DNA of 64,000 nt from Salinibacterium sp. Its GTDB lineage: Bacteria > Actinomycetota > Actinomycetes > Actinomycetales > Microbacteriaceae. Made by a program: the position numbers and the translations under genes. Below the pieces are notes generated by a model. The model was not told the origin of the DNA. It did no database searches and saw only the letters and a list, made by a program, of their open reading frames with translations. The stretch lies in NCBI GenBank assembly GCA_019638845.1, contig JAHBSZ010000004.1:124001-188000 (forward strand), given 5' to 3'. This document shows positions 40,792 to 50,985 of the stretch, one piece after another. Within the stretch, counting starts at the first letter, position 1, and each line of letters begins with the position of its first letter.

Positions 40792-41343
40792 TCAAACCTC
40801 GTCGATGAGTCCAGACAACGGATGCCTCGGCGGGTGGTCTTTGCGCCAAATCCACAGCAGCACGCCCGCTAGTACACCCAGCGGGAGTGTCGACACGAAG
40901 GTGAGGGCGGCGTTGGTGAGGGCACTCACTATCGCGTTGATCGCCCACGATCCATCGAACCTCATTGCGGGGAACGACTGCCCGAACAGGTATCCGTCGA
41001 AGCTCACTGCGGTGGCGAGTCCGACGACTGTGAGCACGATGAACACAACGGTCGAGGCGACCCCGGTCGCCATGACAGCTCGAGTGACCACGTGTGGAAT
41101 ACGCAGTTCTTCCGCAATAGGGGCGACGATCCAGAGGCTCACGAAGAACCCAAATGCAAAGGGCAGCGCCGGTAGCAAAATCTGCCACAGGCCGACCCCG
41201 AACTGCTGGCCGTAGACATGAAGCGATGCAATGAGAATCTCGAACAGTCGTTGCACGATGAGCGCCGCACCCACGAACAGCGCGGTCATTGCCGACACGA
41301 ACGCGCCATGGCGCTTGACGAGTTGCTTCACGGTGAGTGCCAC
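40792..41343 (-). CDS. Integral membrane protein of unknown function
   Basis: 183 residues with about four hydrophobic segments (FVSAMTALFVGAALIVQRLFEIL, LLPALPFAFGFFVSLWIVAP, GVASTVVFIVLTVVGLATAV, TFVSTLPLGVLAGVLLWIW). No motif is recognised. It is divergent from the DUF4031 gene, with a 22-base gap. Its downstream neighbour is rplU. A common hypothetical gene in this group. Confidence 0.7.
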   Translation of the reverse strand: MALTVKQLVKRHGAFVSAMTALFVGAALIVQRLFEILIASLHVYGQQFGVGLWQILLPALPFAFGFFVSLWIVAPIAEELRIPHVVTRAVMATGVASTVVFIVLTVVGLATAVSFDGYLFGQSFPAMRFDGSWAINAIVSALTNAALTFVSTLPLGVLAGVLLWIWRKDHPPRHPLSGLIDEV

Positions 41344-41365
41344 GGAGCCAGCCTACAATCGGGCC

Positions 41366-41644
41366 ATGGCCGTGTTGATCGATCAGCCGATCTGGCCCGC
41401 ACACAACACTGTGTGGGCGCATATCGTCAGCGACAGCTCGCTCGACGAATTGCACGCGTTTGCGCAGCGGGCGGGCATCCCTCGCCGCGGCTTCGACCTT
41501 GATCACTACGACGTTCCCGCACACAAGTGGCAGGAGCTCGTCGCGCTCGGCGCAGAGCCCGTGAGCGTGCGCGAGTTCGTGCAGCGACTGCAGGCGAGCG
41601 GACTGAGGGTGCCCCAGCGGGATCGCCCACAACACGAGAACTAG
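41366..41644 (+). CDS. DUF4031-domain protein
   Basis: 92 residues from the ATG at 41366. The full length matches the small DUF4031 family (MAVLIDQPIWPAHNTVWAHIVSDSSLDELHAFAQRAGI, FDLDHYDVPA). The Trp, His and Asp residues suggest a small nucleotide- or metal-binding fold, but no reaction is known. Its end is covered by a hairpin that also ends rne. Confidence 0.8.
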   Translation: MAVLIDQPIWPAHNTVWAHIVSDSSLDELHAFAQRAGIPRRGFDLDHYDVPAHKWQELVALGAEPVSVREFVQRLQASGLRVPQRDRPQHEN

Positions 41645-41675
41645 CGTGAGGACGCACTGGGTGCATCCTCACGCT
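41643..41675. terminator. Bidirectional terminator-like hairpin between DUF4031 and rne
   Basis: agcgtgagga (41643-41652) pairs with tcctcacgct (41666-41675), loop of 13. It lies at the meeting point of two convergent genes and overlaps the DUF4031 stop. No T-run is present, so stability or processing is also possible. Confidence 0.55.
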
Positions 41676-41677
41676 CG

Positions 41678-44215
41678 CTACGAAGGTTCTTCGGTGGTGA
41701 TGACCGACGAGGTGACACGACGGGAGACACGCGATCGTCCCTGGCCCGCCTGCTTCGGCTGAGGCAGCGCCTCGAGCACCGAGTCAAGGATCTGCTCGGC
41801 GTCGTGGGTCGAAATCTTGCGGGACTGACGCGGAGCCTTGGTGGGCGGGAGGTCAAGGATGGCGACGGCGGCCTCTGCAGCGGCGACCGTAGCTTCTTCA
41901 GCCCGAGTGGACTGTGACTCCTGCACCGGGATCTCCGTCGTGTGCACCGTGCTGGCAGCGACCCGCGCAAGGGCGTTGCGCACGTCTTCAGTGATCGCAT
42001 GGGTGCCGGCCGAACCCATGCCGTTCTTGACAGTGTTGCTGGATGCCGCGGCTCCACCGCCGCCGCCGTTGCCGCCACTGTTGCCGCCGCTCCCGCTGCC
42101 GCTGTTTCCGCCACGGTTACGGTTGCGGCGACCGCCACCGGTCATCTCGGGCTGGGCAGTCTGCTGCTGCTGGCGGTGCTTCGTGACGGGATCATGGTGC
42201 ACGATCACGCCGCGTCCCGAGCAGACCTCGCAGGGCTCGCTGAACGTCTCGAGAAGCCCGAGGCCGAGCTTCTTGCGCGTCATCTGCACGAGACCAAGAG
42301 ACGTGACTTCGGCCACCTGGTGCTTGGTCCGGTCGCGCGACAAGCACTCGACGAGCCGACGCAGCACGAGGTCACGGTTCGATTCGAGAACCATGTCGAT
42401 GAAGTCGACGACGATGATGCCGCCGATGTCGCGGAGTCGGAGTTGGCGAACGATTTCTTCGGCAGACTCGAGGTTGTTCTTCGTCACCGTCTCTTCGAGG
42501 TTTCCGCCAGAGCCGACGAACTTGCCGGTGTTGACGTCGACGACCGTCATGGCCTCGGTGCGGTCGATCACCAGGGAGCCGCCCGAGGGTAGCCACACCT
42601 TGCGGTCGAGGGCCTTCTCGATCTGCTCAGTGACGCGGTACTTGTCGAACGAATCGACCTGCTCGTCTTCGTAGCGCTCGACGCGATCGGCGAGGTCGGG
42701 GGCAACCGCACTCAAGTAGCCCTGAATCGTCGCCATCGCATCGTCGCCGGCAACGACGAGCTTGCCGAAGTCTTCGTTGAAGACATCGCGCACGATCTTG
42801 ATGAGCAAGTCCGGCTCGGAGTGCAGAAGCGCCGGCGCCTGCTGCGTCTCGACCTGTCGGCTGATCTCGGCCCACTGGCTCGTGAGGCGCTGCACATCGA
42901 GCGTGAGCTGCTCTTCCGTCGCGCCCTCGGCCGCCGTGCGGACGATGACACCCACGTTTTCGGGCAGCACCTCTTTGAGGATTTTCTTGAGCCGGGCACG
43001 CTCGGTGTCTGGGAGTTTGCGGCTGATGCCACTCATCGAGCCATTGGGCACGTAGACGAGGTAGCGACCGGGCAGCGAGACCTGGCTGGTGAGGCGAGCA
43101 CCCTTGTGTCCGACGGGATCTTTCGTGACCTGTACGAGTACGCGGTCGCCCGGCTTGAGCGCGAGCTCGATGCGACGGGCCTGGTTCTTGCCATCGCCCT
43201 CGGCGGCCGCGGCTTCCCAGTCGACCTCACCCGAGTAGAGCACGGCGTTGCGGCCACGGCCGATGTCGACGAATGCGGCTTCCATGCTGGGCAGCACATT
43301 CTGAACGCGACCGAGGTAGACGTTGCCGATCAGGCTCGCGTCCTGCGACTTCGCGACGTAGTGCTCGACGAGCACGCCATCCTCGAGCACGGCAATCTGG
43401 ATGCGATCGAACTTCGACCGCACGACCATGGCGCGGTCGACGCTCTCGCGGCGTGCGAGAAACTCGCTCTCCGTCACGACCGGACGACGACGCCCTGCAT
43501 CGCGACCGTCGCGGCGGCGCTGCTTCTTGGCCTCGAGTCGGGTCGAACCCTTGACCCGGGTGGGCTCGTTGCTGAGCACCGGTTCCGGTCGCGGCTGGCG
43601 CACCCGAACAACAGTGTTGGGAGCCTCATCGCCGGGGCGAGCGTCTTCGCCCGGACGACGGCGCGAGCGGCGACGTACGGTGCCGGCATCATCGCTCTGG
43701 TCATTCGCCGAGTTGTTGCCGCCGTTGTTGTTGCCACTTCCGCCACCGCGGGACGAACGAACCGGTGGCAGCGGCGGGAGGTCGGGGGCTTGGAACAGCA
43801 GCGACGTCGTCGGACGCCCCGTGACCTTCTTCTCGGGCTTCTCGACGGTGGGCACGGATGCCTCGCTAGCAGCCTTCTTCGGAGCAGAACGTCGGGCAGC
43901 CTTCGGAGCCTCGGCTTCGCCCTCACCGGCAGCTCCACCTGCGCTTCCGAGTGCGGAACCGCCCGCGCTCACGTGATCGGCGGCACTCTTGGCTGGGGCG
44001 GTCGCCTTGGCGGTCCGCTTTCGTGGCTCGGCCTTGGGCTCGGCGGCTGTGGGCTCAGAAGACTTGGGCTCTGCGGCCTGCGCCTGAGGCGCTTCTGCGG
44101 CCGGAGAGGTCGAGGCGGTGGCATCCGCCACAGCCTTTCGACCACCGAACAGCCGATTGCGCTTTTTAGGGTTCTCGTCGCCGTTATTCGTGTTTACGTC
44201 GTTTGTGTTCACCAT
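41678..44215 (-). CDS. rne: Ribonuclease E/G
   Basis: 845 residues from the ATG at 44215, where AAGGAGT is about 10 bases upstream; an in-frame start at 44254 precedes the ribosome site. The N-terminal 270 residues are low-complexity and basic or acidic. The S1-like and catalytic core follow (NVYLGRVQNVLPSMEAAFVDIGRGRNAVLYSG, VDVNTGKFVGSGGNLEETVTKNNLESAEEIVRQLRLRDIGGIIVVDFIDM in parts), ending with the CEVCSGRG zinc link. The C-terminal part is Gly/Asn-rich. It cuts single-stranded RNA in decay and in rRNA maturation. The low-complexity tails probably hold the degradosome. Confidence 0.93.
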   Translation of the reverse strand: MVNTNDVNTNNGDENPKKRNRLFGGRKAVADATASTSPAAEAPQAQAAEPKSSEPTAAEPKAEPRKRTAKATAPAKSAADHVSAGGSALGSAGGAAGEGEAEAPKAARRSAPKKAASEASVPTVEKPEKKVTGRPTTSLLFQAPDLPPLPPVRSSRGGGSGNNNGGNNSANDQSDDAGTVRRRSRRRPGEDARPGDEAPNTVVRVRQPRPEPVLSNEPTRVKGSTRLEAKKQRRRDGRDAGRRRPVVTESEFLARRESVDRAMVVRSKFDRIQIAVLEDGVLVEHYVAKSQDASLIGNVYLGRVQNVLPSMEAAFVDIGRGRNAVLYSGEVDWEAAAAEGDGKNQARRIELALKPGDRVLVQVTKDPVGHKGARLTSQVSLPGRYLVYVPNGSMSGISRKLPDTERARLKKILKEVLPENVGVIVRTAAEGATEEQLTLDVQRLTSQWAEISRQVETQQAPALLHSEPDLLIKIVRDVFNEDFGKLVVAGDDAMATIQGYLSAVAPDLADRVERYEDEQVDSFDKYRVTEQIEKALDRKVWLPSGGSLVIDRTEAMTVVDVNTGKFVGSGGNLEETVTKNNLESAEEIVRQLRLRDIGGIIVVDFIDMVLESNRDLVLRRLVECLSRDRTKHQVAEVTSLGLVQMTRKKLGLGLLETFSEPCEVCSGRGVIVHHDPVTKHRQQQQTAQPEMTGGGRRNRNRGGNSGSGSGGNSGGNGGGGGAAASSNTVKNGMGSAGTHAITEDVRNALARVAASTVHTTEIPVQESQSTRAEEATVAAAEAAVAILDLPPTKAPRQSRKISTHDAEQILDSVLEALPQPKQAGQGRSRVSRRVTSSVITTEEPS

Positions 44216-44550
44216 TGCTGGTGTACTCCTTGCCCGGGTGGGCAACCGCGCCACCCACCGGGTACTCTCTCGTGCGCTATCCCGCCAATCCTGGCGGCAC
44301 CGCTACTAATTCTTCAGGTCCTGCTGCGGGCCCTGTCCCTCCCTGGGGACTGCTGCGCAAGCAGTTGTGTACTGTCACCACACTTCGGAACTGGCTATCC
44401 GACTTCGGTCCGGTTCGCACCCACACATGGTGTGAGTGCAGCTCGGTAAGCACTGTTTGGCGTCGTGTCGAGCGCGGCTCGACTGACTGACTGTCATTAT
44501 CGCACGCATTCCCAGTAAGTCCGGTTTTGCCGCGTGCAATAATCCGAGGC
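44216..44550. promoter_or_regulatory. Long divergent region with rne leader
   Basis: 335 bases between rne and the VKOR gene. On the rne side it would form a long 5' leader with several GC-rich hairpins (for example tcgagcgcggctcga at about 44467-44481). RNase E genes in several bacteria are autoregulated through such leaders; here that is inference. No gene is seen. Confidence 0.45.
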
Positions 44551-45150
44551 ATGACTGACGCGGTCGCCTCCCGACGCCCCCTAGCCCTGGCCATCCTGCT
44601 AATCGTGACGGGCGCAGTCGGTTGGTACGCCTCGTTCGCATTGACACTCGACAAGATCGCGGTCCTGGTGAATCCCCAGGCCGACCTCGACTGCAACTTC
44701 AGTGTGATCGTGCAGTGCGGCGTCAACCTCGGCTCGTGGCAGGGCGCGATTCTCGGATTTCCCAACCCGCTGATCGGCTTGGGCGGGTTCGTCGCCCCGA
44801 TCGCTGTCGGGGTGGCGTTGCTCGCAGGGGCATCCTTCGCCCGTTGGTTCTGGATCCTCTTCAACGTGGGCGTACTCGGCGCCTTCGCGTTCTGCCTGTG
44901 GCTCGCCTACCAGAGCATCTTCAACCTGGGCACGCTCTGCCCGTGGTGCATGCTCGTGTGGTCGATGACGATTCCGATGTTCTGGACGCTCACGCTCGCG
45001 AACGCCCGCGCCGGTCGTCTTGGGCACGCACTAGAACCGGTCGGCGAGCGCCTCTACTCGTGGGTTCCGGTGATCACGGTCGTCGGGTACATCATCATCG
45101 CGATCGTGGCGCAGGTACGCCTCGACGTGCTCGCAATCCTCTCGGTCTAG
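44551..45150 (+). CDS. VKOR-family membrane oxidoreductase
   Basis: 199 residues. Four to five transmembrane helices carry a loop cysteine pair (DLDCNFSVIVQCGVNLG) and the CPWC redox motif near residue 138 (TLCPWCMLVWS). VKOR proteins reoxidise DsbA-like proteins using quinone, so the protein helps form disulfide bonds outside the membrane. No DsbA gene is beside it. It starts at ATG 44551; a GTG at 44527 is less likely. Confidence 0.9.
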   Translation: MTDAVASRRPLALAILLIVTGAVGWYASFALTLDKIAVLVNPQADLDCNFSVIVQCGVNLGSWQGAILGFPNPLIGLGGFVAPIAVGVALLAGASFARWFWILFNVGVLGAFAFCLWLAYQSIFNLGTLCPWCMLVWSMTIPMFWTLTLANARAGRLGHALEPVGERLYSWVPVITVVGYIIIAIVAQVRLDVLAILSV

Positions 45151-45171
45151 GGCCGCCGGCCCAGACCGCCC

Positions 45172-45585
45172 CTAGAACCAGAGGGCGAGTTCGCGCGCGG
45201 CCGACTCCGGGGAGTCCGAACCGTGCACGAGGTTCTGCTGTACCTTGAGGCCCCAATCCCGGCCGAAATCGCCGCGGATCGTGCCGGGGGCGGCCGTTGT
45301 GGGATCGGTCGTGCCGGCGAGCGAGCGGAAGCCCTCGATCACGCGATTGCCCGTGACACGGATGGCGACGACCGGTCCGCTCTGCATGAATTCGACGAGC
45401 GGCTCGTAGAACGGCTTACCTTGGTGCTCCTCGTAGTGTGCGGCGAGCAGCTCAAGATCGGCCTGCACGAGTTTGAGGTCGACGAGCTGGTAGCCCTTCG
45501 CCTCAATGCGACGCAGGATCTCGCCGGTGAGGTTGCGGGCAACGCCATCGGGCTTGACGAGGACGAGAGTTTCTTCGACGGTCAT
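45172..45585 (-). CDS. ndk: Nucleoside diphosphate kinase
   Basis: 137 residues from the ATG at 45585 with AAGGAGA upstream. It opens with ETLVLVKPDGVARNL, has the active-site histidine in QNLVHGSDSPESA, and the usual length. It transfers phosphate between nucleoside tri- and diphosphates. It is coupled to the upstream gene by a 4-bp overlap. Confidence 0.97.
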   Translation of the reverse strand: MTVEETLVLVKPDGVARNLTGEILRRIEAKGYQLVDLKLVQADLELLAAHYEEHQGKPFYEPLVEFMQSGPVVAIRVTGNRVIEGFRSLAGTTDPTTAAPGTIRGDFGRDWGLKVQQNLVHGSDSPESAARELALWF

Positions 45586-45989
45586 GGGTTCTCCTTGTAG
45601 TTGTGGGACTTCGCCAAGCTCAATCCGCGGGCCCGGTCGATCTGCCGCCCCTTGACGAAGCAGTAGACCCAGATCGCGACGAAACCCGCCGCGACCACGA
45701 ACATGATGGGCAGCAGGATGCCCGTGGCGACGAGTACCGCCTGAAGCGCCCAGCCCAGCCACACGCCCCAACGGAACCGCAGCGCGCCGGCGGTGAGCAC
45801 GAGGGCCACGATAAGGGCTCCCCCGCCAACAAACGCCGTGACCGGCGGAACCGCCTTGAGCCCGAACGCCGTGAGAGTCACGAAGAACATGAGAGTGGCC
45901 TCGAGCCCGAGCACGATGCTCAGCAGTGTTTCGGTGGTGGTGCGCATCCGCCGGGGAGGTCTCGACGCTCCACTCGCGGGGGCGCTCAC
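45582..45989 (-). CDS. DUF4233 membrane protein
   Basis: About 135 residues. The start is GTG 45989 (4-bp GTGA overlap with folC) or GTG 45998. About four hydrophobic segments (LLSIVLGLEATLMFFVTLTAFGL, FVGGGALIVALVLTAGAL, VWLGWALQAVLVATGIL, FVVAAGFVAIWVYCFV) match the DUF4233 family, which lies between folC and ndk in many actinobacteria. Its function is unknown. It ends with the ndk start. Confidence 0.8.
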   Translation of the reverse strand: MSAPASGASRPPRRMRTTTETLLSIVLGLEATLMFFVTLTAFGLKAVPPVTAFVGGGALIVALVLTAGALRFRWGVWLGWALQAVLVATGILLPIMFVVAAGFVAIWVYCFVKGRQIDRARGLSLAKSHNYKENP

Positions 45990-47497
45990 GGCTTCCACTT
46001 TTCCGACAGCCCGAGTTCGATCGCCTCACCCACGAGGGTAATCGAGCCGGTGACGATCACCGCGCGGCGGGGGGCGGCGGATGCCCACACCCGGGCATCC
46101 TGCACGGCATGCTCGAATGACTCGTACGGCACAACCGCTTCCGGTTGCGCGTGTGAGGCCACGAGGTCCGCGAGCTCGTCGAACGGGATCGCGCGCTCGG
46201 ACTGCGACTGCGTCACATGGAAGAGTGCGGCGACCGGGGCGAGTGCCTCGACTATGCCCCCGGCATCCTTGTCTTGCAGAACACCGAGCACGATCGCGAT
46301 CTCGTCGAACGTGAAATACGCCGCGAGCGCCGTTGCCAGCGCTGCTGCCCCGTGCGGGTTGTGTGCGGCATCCACGAGAACTGTGGGGTCGGTGCCGATA
46401 ATCTGCAGGCGGCCGGGCGAGGTCGCAGTCGCGAGCCCCTCGGCGAGCACGTCACCCACGAGCGGCTGGGTGCCTCCGCCGAGGAACGACTCGACCGCCG
46501 CGATTGCGAGCGCCGCGTTGCGGCCCTGGTGCTCGCCGAAGAGGGGGAGGAACAGGTCACTGTAGGTGCCGGCGAGACCGTGAACGGCGATGACCTGTCC
46601 GCCGACCGCGACCGTGGAGGAGAGCAACTCGAACGCCGAGCCCTCCACCGCAAGGGTGCTCTCGGTGAGCTCTGCCGCGCGCTCCAGCTCGGCGAGGGCA
46701 TCCGGGGTCTGCGCCGCCGAGACGACTGCCGCGGCGGGCTTGATGATTCCGGCCTTCGTGCGAGCAATCTCTGCGACGGTCGATCCGAGGCGCTGGGTGT
46801 GGTCCAGAGCGATCGGGGCGAACACCGCGACCTGGCCGTCACCGACGTTTGTGGAATCCCACTCGCCCCCCATGCCCACCTCCACCACTGCGACATCGAT
46901 GGGGGCGTCGGCGAAACTCGCGTAGGCGAGCACGGTGAGGGCTTCGAAGAAGGTGAGCGGTTCCTCGCTCTTCTTTTCGAGTTCGGAGTCAACGAGATCG
47001 AGGAACGGGCTGATGTCGTTCCAGTTCGCGGCGAGAGCACGATTGGAGATCGGCAGCCCGTCGATCACGATGCGTTCGTTCACGCGCACGAGATGCGGGC
47101 TCGTCATGAGCCCCGTGCGAAGCCCATAGGCCCTCAGGATGCTCTCGGTGATGCGGCTCGTCGACGTCTTGCCGTTCGTGCCGGTGATGTGAATTATCGG
47201 GTAACTCCGCTGGGGGTCGCCCAGCAGCTCGAGCGCACGTCGCGTGGCGTCGAGACGCGGTTGCGGAGCGGCCTCCCCGATGCGAGCGAGAAGCTCCTCG
47301 TAGACGCGGTCGGCATCTTCTTGGTATTCGGCATCCTCGAGTTCGTAATCCGAATCTTCGTCGAGGTTGGTGCCCTCGTTGCCGTCCGCGAAGGGGCTGA
47401 GGTCGGCCATCGGGTTCTCGGAAGGATCCCCCTCGTCGAGCTCGTCGAAACCCTCGCGATCAGACCCGGTGTCATCAGACACGTTGTTCTCAGACAC
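45986..47497 (-). CDS. folC: Folylpolyglutamate/dihydrofolate synthase
   Basis: 503 residues from the GTG at 47497 with GGGAG upstream; a longer open frame runs into ileS. An acidic, low-complexity N-terminus of about 60 residues ([21 protein letters not shown]) is unusual. The P-loop [13 protein letters not shown] lies at about 102-113. The Mur-ligase fold continues with [16 protein letters not shown] and [12 protein letters not shown]. The enzyme adds glutamate to folates. It overlaps ileS by 8 bp. Confidence 0.93.
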   Translation of the reverse strand: MSENNVSDDTGSDREGFDELDEGDPSENPMADLSPFADGNEGTNLDEDSDYELEDAEYQEDADRVYEELLARIGEAAPQPRLDATRRALELLGDPQRSYPIIHITGTNGKTSTSRITESILRAYGLRTGLMTSPHLVRVNERIVIDGLPISNRALAANWNDISPFLDLVDSELEKKSEEPLTFFEALTVLAYASFADAPIDVAVVEVGMGGEWDSTNVGDGQVAVFAPIALDHTQRLGSTVAEIARTKAGIIKPAAAVVSAAQTPDALAELERAAELTESTLAVEGSAFELLSSTVAVGGQVIAVHGLAGTYSDLFLPLFGEHQGRNAALAIAAVESFLGGGTQPLVGDVLAEGLATATSPGRLQIIGTDPTVLVDAAHNPHGAAALATALAAYFTFDEIAIVLGVLQDKDAGGIVEALAPVAALFHVTQSQSERAIPFDELADLVASHAQPEAVVPYESFEHAVQDARVWASAAPRRAVIVTGSITLVGEAIELGLSEKWKP

Positions 47498-50400
47498 TGA
47501 CAGCTCCCGACTTCGATACGTCGATGACAAGTACACCAGCATTCGCGGACTGCCCCACGGCGAGCACCGCTCGGCGACCGCCGGATGCCCCCGCCAGCGC
47601 CGCGCTCGACTCCGGGTCTGCGGACTCCGTGAATGTGGCTTCGATCGCGAGGGTCTCCCCAGCGATCATCTCGACGAACACGCCCAGTGCCGCAATATCG
47701 AGCTTCGACGAACCCGTGATCGACAAGACGATGCGATCGCTCACATCGAGACCTGCGGCCTTTCTCGTGTCTTGGATCGCCCGGATGACGTCGCGCGCGA
47801 ACCCCTCCGCACGAAGTTCGGGCGTGAGTTCGGTGTCGATCAGCACGAAACCGCCATCGGCGAGGAACGCGATAGCGCTGGACTCGTCGGAAGCCTCCAA
47901 CTCAAGATCGAATTCACCCTCGAAGAGTTCCACCCCGCCGACGGTGACGCTGGTCGAGCCGGTCGAGGCCCACTCACCCGCCTTTGCGGACTGGATGACC
48001 TGCTGCACCTGCTTACCCAGGCGCGGGCCGAGGGCGCGAGCGTTCACCGTGAGCTTGCGGGTGATACCGAACGCCTCGACGGCGCCCTCGACGAGCGGCT
48101 CGAAGGCGACGTGCTTGACGTTGAGTTCGTCACGCAAGATCGCCTCGACGCCCTCGAACCAGTCGGCGCGTGCCGTCACGACGGTGAGCCTTGCCAGCGG
48201 AAGTCGCACTCGCAGGCTGCGCGCCTTGCGCAGTGCGAGGCCCGCCGAGGCGATCTCACGCACGTAGTCCATCTCGGCGACGAGTTCAGGGTCGTTCGGG
48301 TAGTCCGCTGCGGTCGGGAAGTCTTCGAGGTGCACACTGCGGCCACCGGTGAGACCACGCCAGATCTCCTCCGCGACGAGCGGCAAGAGCGGCGCGGCAA
48401 CCCGCGTAACGGTTTCGAGCACGGTGAACAGCGTGTCGAAGGCATCCTTGTCGCCCTGCCAGAAGCGGTCACGGCTGCGGCGCACATACCAGTTGGTGAG
48501 CACGTCAGCGAAGTCGCGCAACCGCGCGGCAGCGACCGGGCTGTCGAGCTTCTCAAGATCGATCGTCACGGCGTCAACAAGCTCGCCCGTCTTGGCGAGG
48601 ATGTACCTGTCGAGAACGTTCGTCGAGGCATCCACTGTCCATTTCGCCTCATAGTCGTCAGCGTTGGCGTAGAGAGTGAAGAAGTAGTAGGTGCTCCACA
48701 GTGGCAACAGCAACTGACGCACGCCTTCGCGAATTCCCTCTTCGGTGACTACGAGATTGCCACCCCGGATGACCGAACTCGACATCAGGAACCACCGCAT
48801 CGCATCCGCCCCATCGCGGTCGAAGACCTCGTTCACGTCGGGGTAGTTGCGCAGGCTCTTCGACATCTTCTGGCCGTCGCTGCCCAGCACGATGCCGTGA
48901 CTAATGACGTTCTTGAAGGCTGGACGATCGAAGAGCGCCGTCGACAGCACGTGCAACAAGTAGAACCAGCCGCGGGTCTGACCGATGTACTCGACGATGA
49001 AGTCGGCGGGGTTGTGGCTCTCGAAGAACTCCTGATTCTCGAACGGGTAGTGCACCTGCGCGAACGGCATCGAACCGGAATCGAACCAGACGTCGAGCAC
49101 GTCTTCGATGCGACGCATGGTGGACTTTCCGGACGGGTCATCCGGGTTCGGGCGGGTGAGGTCGTCGATGTAGGGGCGGTGCAGGTCAGGCTCGCCCTTC
49201 TCGTTCACCGGGAGCGCGCCGAAGTCAGCTTCGAGTTCGGCGAGGGAACCGTACACATCGACTCGGGGAAAGTTCGGGTCGTCACTCTTCCACACCGGAA
49301 TCGGGCTGCCCCAGTACCGGTTGCGGCTGATCGACCAGTCGCGCGCGTTGCCGATCCACTTGCCGAACTGGCCATCCTTGACGTTGTCCGGAACCCAGTT
49401 GATCTCCTGGTTCAGCTCGCCCATGCGATCACGGAACTCCGGGACCTTCACGAACCAGCTCGACACCGCCTTGTAGATGAGCGGATTGCGGCAGCGCCAG
49501 CAGTGCGGGTAGCTGTGCTCGTAGCTCGCCACACGAAGGAGTCGACCGTCGGTGCGCAGCTTCTGGGTGAGCGGCTTGTTGGCCTCGAAGACCTGGAGGC
49601 CCGCGACATCCGTGATGTTGGGAAGAAACTTGCCGCCGTCGTCAACGGACAGGATGACCGGAATGCCCGCCGCCGCACACACGAGTTGGTCGTCCTCGCC
49701 GTACGCGGGAGCTTGGTGCACGATTCCGGTTCCCTCGCCCGTCGCCACGTACTCCGCGACGAGGATCTGCCACGCGTTCTCGGTCCCCCACTCCTCGGTG
49801 TCGGCGTAGTAGTCCCACAGCCGCGCGTAGCGCACGCCCTCGAGCTCCCGGCCCCTGAGAGTACGTGAAACTGCTGCTCTCGCCTCCTCAGAGGACGCAT
49901 ATCCGAGGTCTTTCGCGTAGGCGGGGACGGTGTCCGTCGCGAGCAGGAACTCCGCAACGCCCTCGGCGGAACCGTCGCCGGCACCGAGCGGGCCCGACGG
50001 CAGCACCGCGTACTCGATGTCGGGACCCACGGCGAGCGCGAGGTTGGTCGGGAGCGTCCACGGTGTGGTGGTCCAGGCGAGAGCTCTCACAGCGGTGAGC
50101 CCCAGACTCTCGGCCTTTGCTCCGTCCAGCGGGAAAGTGACCGTGACCGATTGGTCTTGGCGCATCTTGTAGACGTCGTCATCCATGCGCAATTCGTGGT
50201 TCGACAGGGGCGTCTCGTCGTGCCAGCAGTACGGCAGCACTCGATAGCCCTCGTACGCGAGACCCTTCGTGTGAAGCTGCTTGAACGCCCAGATGACGGA
50301 TTCCATGAACGTCACGTCGAGCGTCTTGTAGTCGTTCTCGAAGTCGACCCAGCGAGCCTGGCGGGTGACGTAGTCCTCCCACTCCTTCGTGTACTCGAGC

Positions 50401-50789
50401 ACGGACTCGCGGGCCTTCGCATTGAAGGTCGCGATTCCCATCTCTTCGATCTGCGCCTTCTCGGTGATGCCGAGCTGACGCATGGCCTCGAGTTCGGCCG
50501 GGAGCCCGTGCGTGTCCCACCCGAACCGACGATGCACCTGCTTGCCGCGCATGGTCTGGAAACGCGGGAACAGATCCTTCGCGTATCCGGTCAGGAGGTG
50601 CCCGTAGTGCGGGAGGCCGTTGGCGAATGGTGGTCCGTCGTAGAAGACCCACTCGGGCGCGCCCTCGCGCTGGTCGATCGACGCCTGGAACGTGCCATCC
50701 TGCTTCCAGAACGCGAGCACGCGTTCCTCGATCTCCGGGAAGGACGGCGAAGGCTGGATTGGCTCCTCGGAATTGCGGGGGTACGACAT
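47490..50789 (-). CDS. ileS: Isoleucyl-tRNA synthetase
   Basis: 1,099 residues from the ATG at 50789, which has CCAGGAG upstream; the open frame further up covers the T-box leader. The HIGH-like motif is PHYGHLL and the KMSKS loop is [11 protein letters not shown]. The editing domain and a C-terminal region with no zinc knuckle make it the eukaryote-like form typical of actinobacteria. It charges tRNA-Ile and is controlled by the T-box upstream. It is first in a transcript with folC, DUF4233 and ndk. Confidence 0.96.
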   Translation of the reverse strand: MSYPRNSEEPIQPSPSFPEIEERVLAFWKQDGTFQASIDQREGAPEWVFYDGPPFANGLPHYGHLLTGYAKDLFPRFQTMRGKQVHRRFGWDTHGLPAELEAMRQLGITEKAQIEEMGIATFNAKARESVLEYTKEWEDYVTRQARWVDFENDYKTLDVTFMESVIWAFKQLHTKGLAYEGYRVLPYCWHDETPLSNHELRMDDDVYKMRQDQSVTVTFPLDGAKAESLGLTAVRALAWTTTPWTLPTNLALAVGPDIEYAVLPSGPLGAGDGSAEGVAEFLLATDTVPAYAKDLGYASSEEARAAVSRTLRGRELEGVRYARLWDYYADTEEWGTENAWQILVAEYVATGEGTGIVHQAPAYGEDDQLVCAAAGIPVILSVDDGGKFLPNITDVAGLQVFEANKPLTQKLRTDGRLLRVASYEHSYPHCWRCRNPLIYKAVSSWFVKVPEFRDRMGELNQEINWVPDNVKDGQFGKWIGNARDWSISRNRYWGSPIPVWKSDDPNFPRVDVYGSLAELEADFGALPVNEKGEPDLHRPYIDDLTRPNPDDPSGKSTMRRIEDVLDVWFDSGSMPFAQVHYPFENQEFFESHNPADFIVEYIGQTRGWFYLLHVLSTALFDRPAFKNVISHGIVLGSDGQKMSKSLRNYPDVNEVFDRDGADAMRWFLMSSSVIRGGNLVVTEEGIREGVRQLLLPLWSTYYFFTLYANADDYEAKWTVDASTNVLDRYILAKTGELVDAVTIDLEKLDSPVAAARLRDFADVLTNWYVRRSRDRFWQGDKDAFDTLFTVLETVTRVAAPLLPLVAEEIWRGLTGGRSVHLEDFPTAADYPNDPELVAEMDYVREIASAGLALRKARSLRVRLPLARLTVVTARADWFEGVEAILRDELNVKHVAFEPLVEGAVEAFGITRKLTVNARALGPRLGKQVQQVIQSAKAGEWASTGSTSVTVGGVELFEGEFDLELEASDESSAIAFLADGGFVLIDTELTPELRAEGFARDVIRAIQDTRKAAGLDVSDRIVLSITGSSKLDIAALGVFVEMIAGETLAIEATFTESADPESSAALAGASGGRRAVLAVGQSANAGVLVIDVSKSGAVSV

Positions 50790-50799
50790 TCGGCTCCTG

Positions 50800-50985
50800 G
50801 TGTCGGCGCTCCTCACAAGCGCTGCTACACGAGGACGACCCGTGTGATTAAACACGTGCCGCGGTACCACCCCGCTTGCGCGTTACCGCGCCACTCAAAC
50901 TGCTTGCCCGGTTCTAGTGAGTGGGTCTCGACCCGCTGTTCTTCCGGAGGCTCCCCGTCGATAGCGGATCACTGCCTGTGCGCCT
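50800..50985 (-). promoter_or_regulatory. T-box riboswitch of ileS (translational, short stem I)
   Basis: The conserved T-box core GGGGTGGTACCGCGG lies at 50859-50873 on the minus strand. Upstream a short stem I has the Ile specifier ATC at 50960-50962, between GCT and GAC. A TAGAAT -10 box at 50986-50991 gives a start near 50979. The leader ends at the ileS ribosome site without a terminator run. Actinobacterial ileS T-boxes with ultrashort stem I are known to act on translation; this copy fits. Uncharged tRNA-Ile would free the ribosome site. Confidence 0.88.

Noticed and set aside
42821..44449. 542-codon plus-strand frame
   Set aside because: It is the antisense of rne; its Leu/Gly-rich low complexity follows the rne sequence.
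47367..49868. 833-codon plus-strand frame
   Set aside because: It is antisense to ileS and folC, whose motifs are intact on the minus strand.
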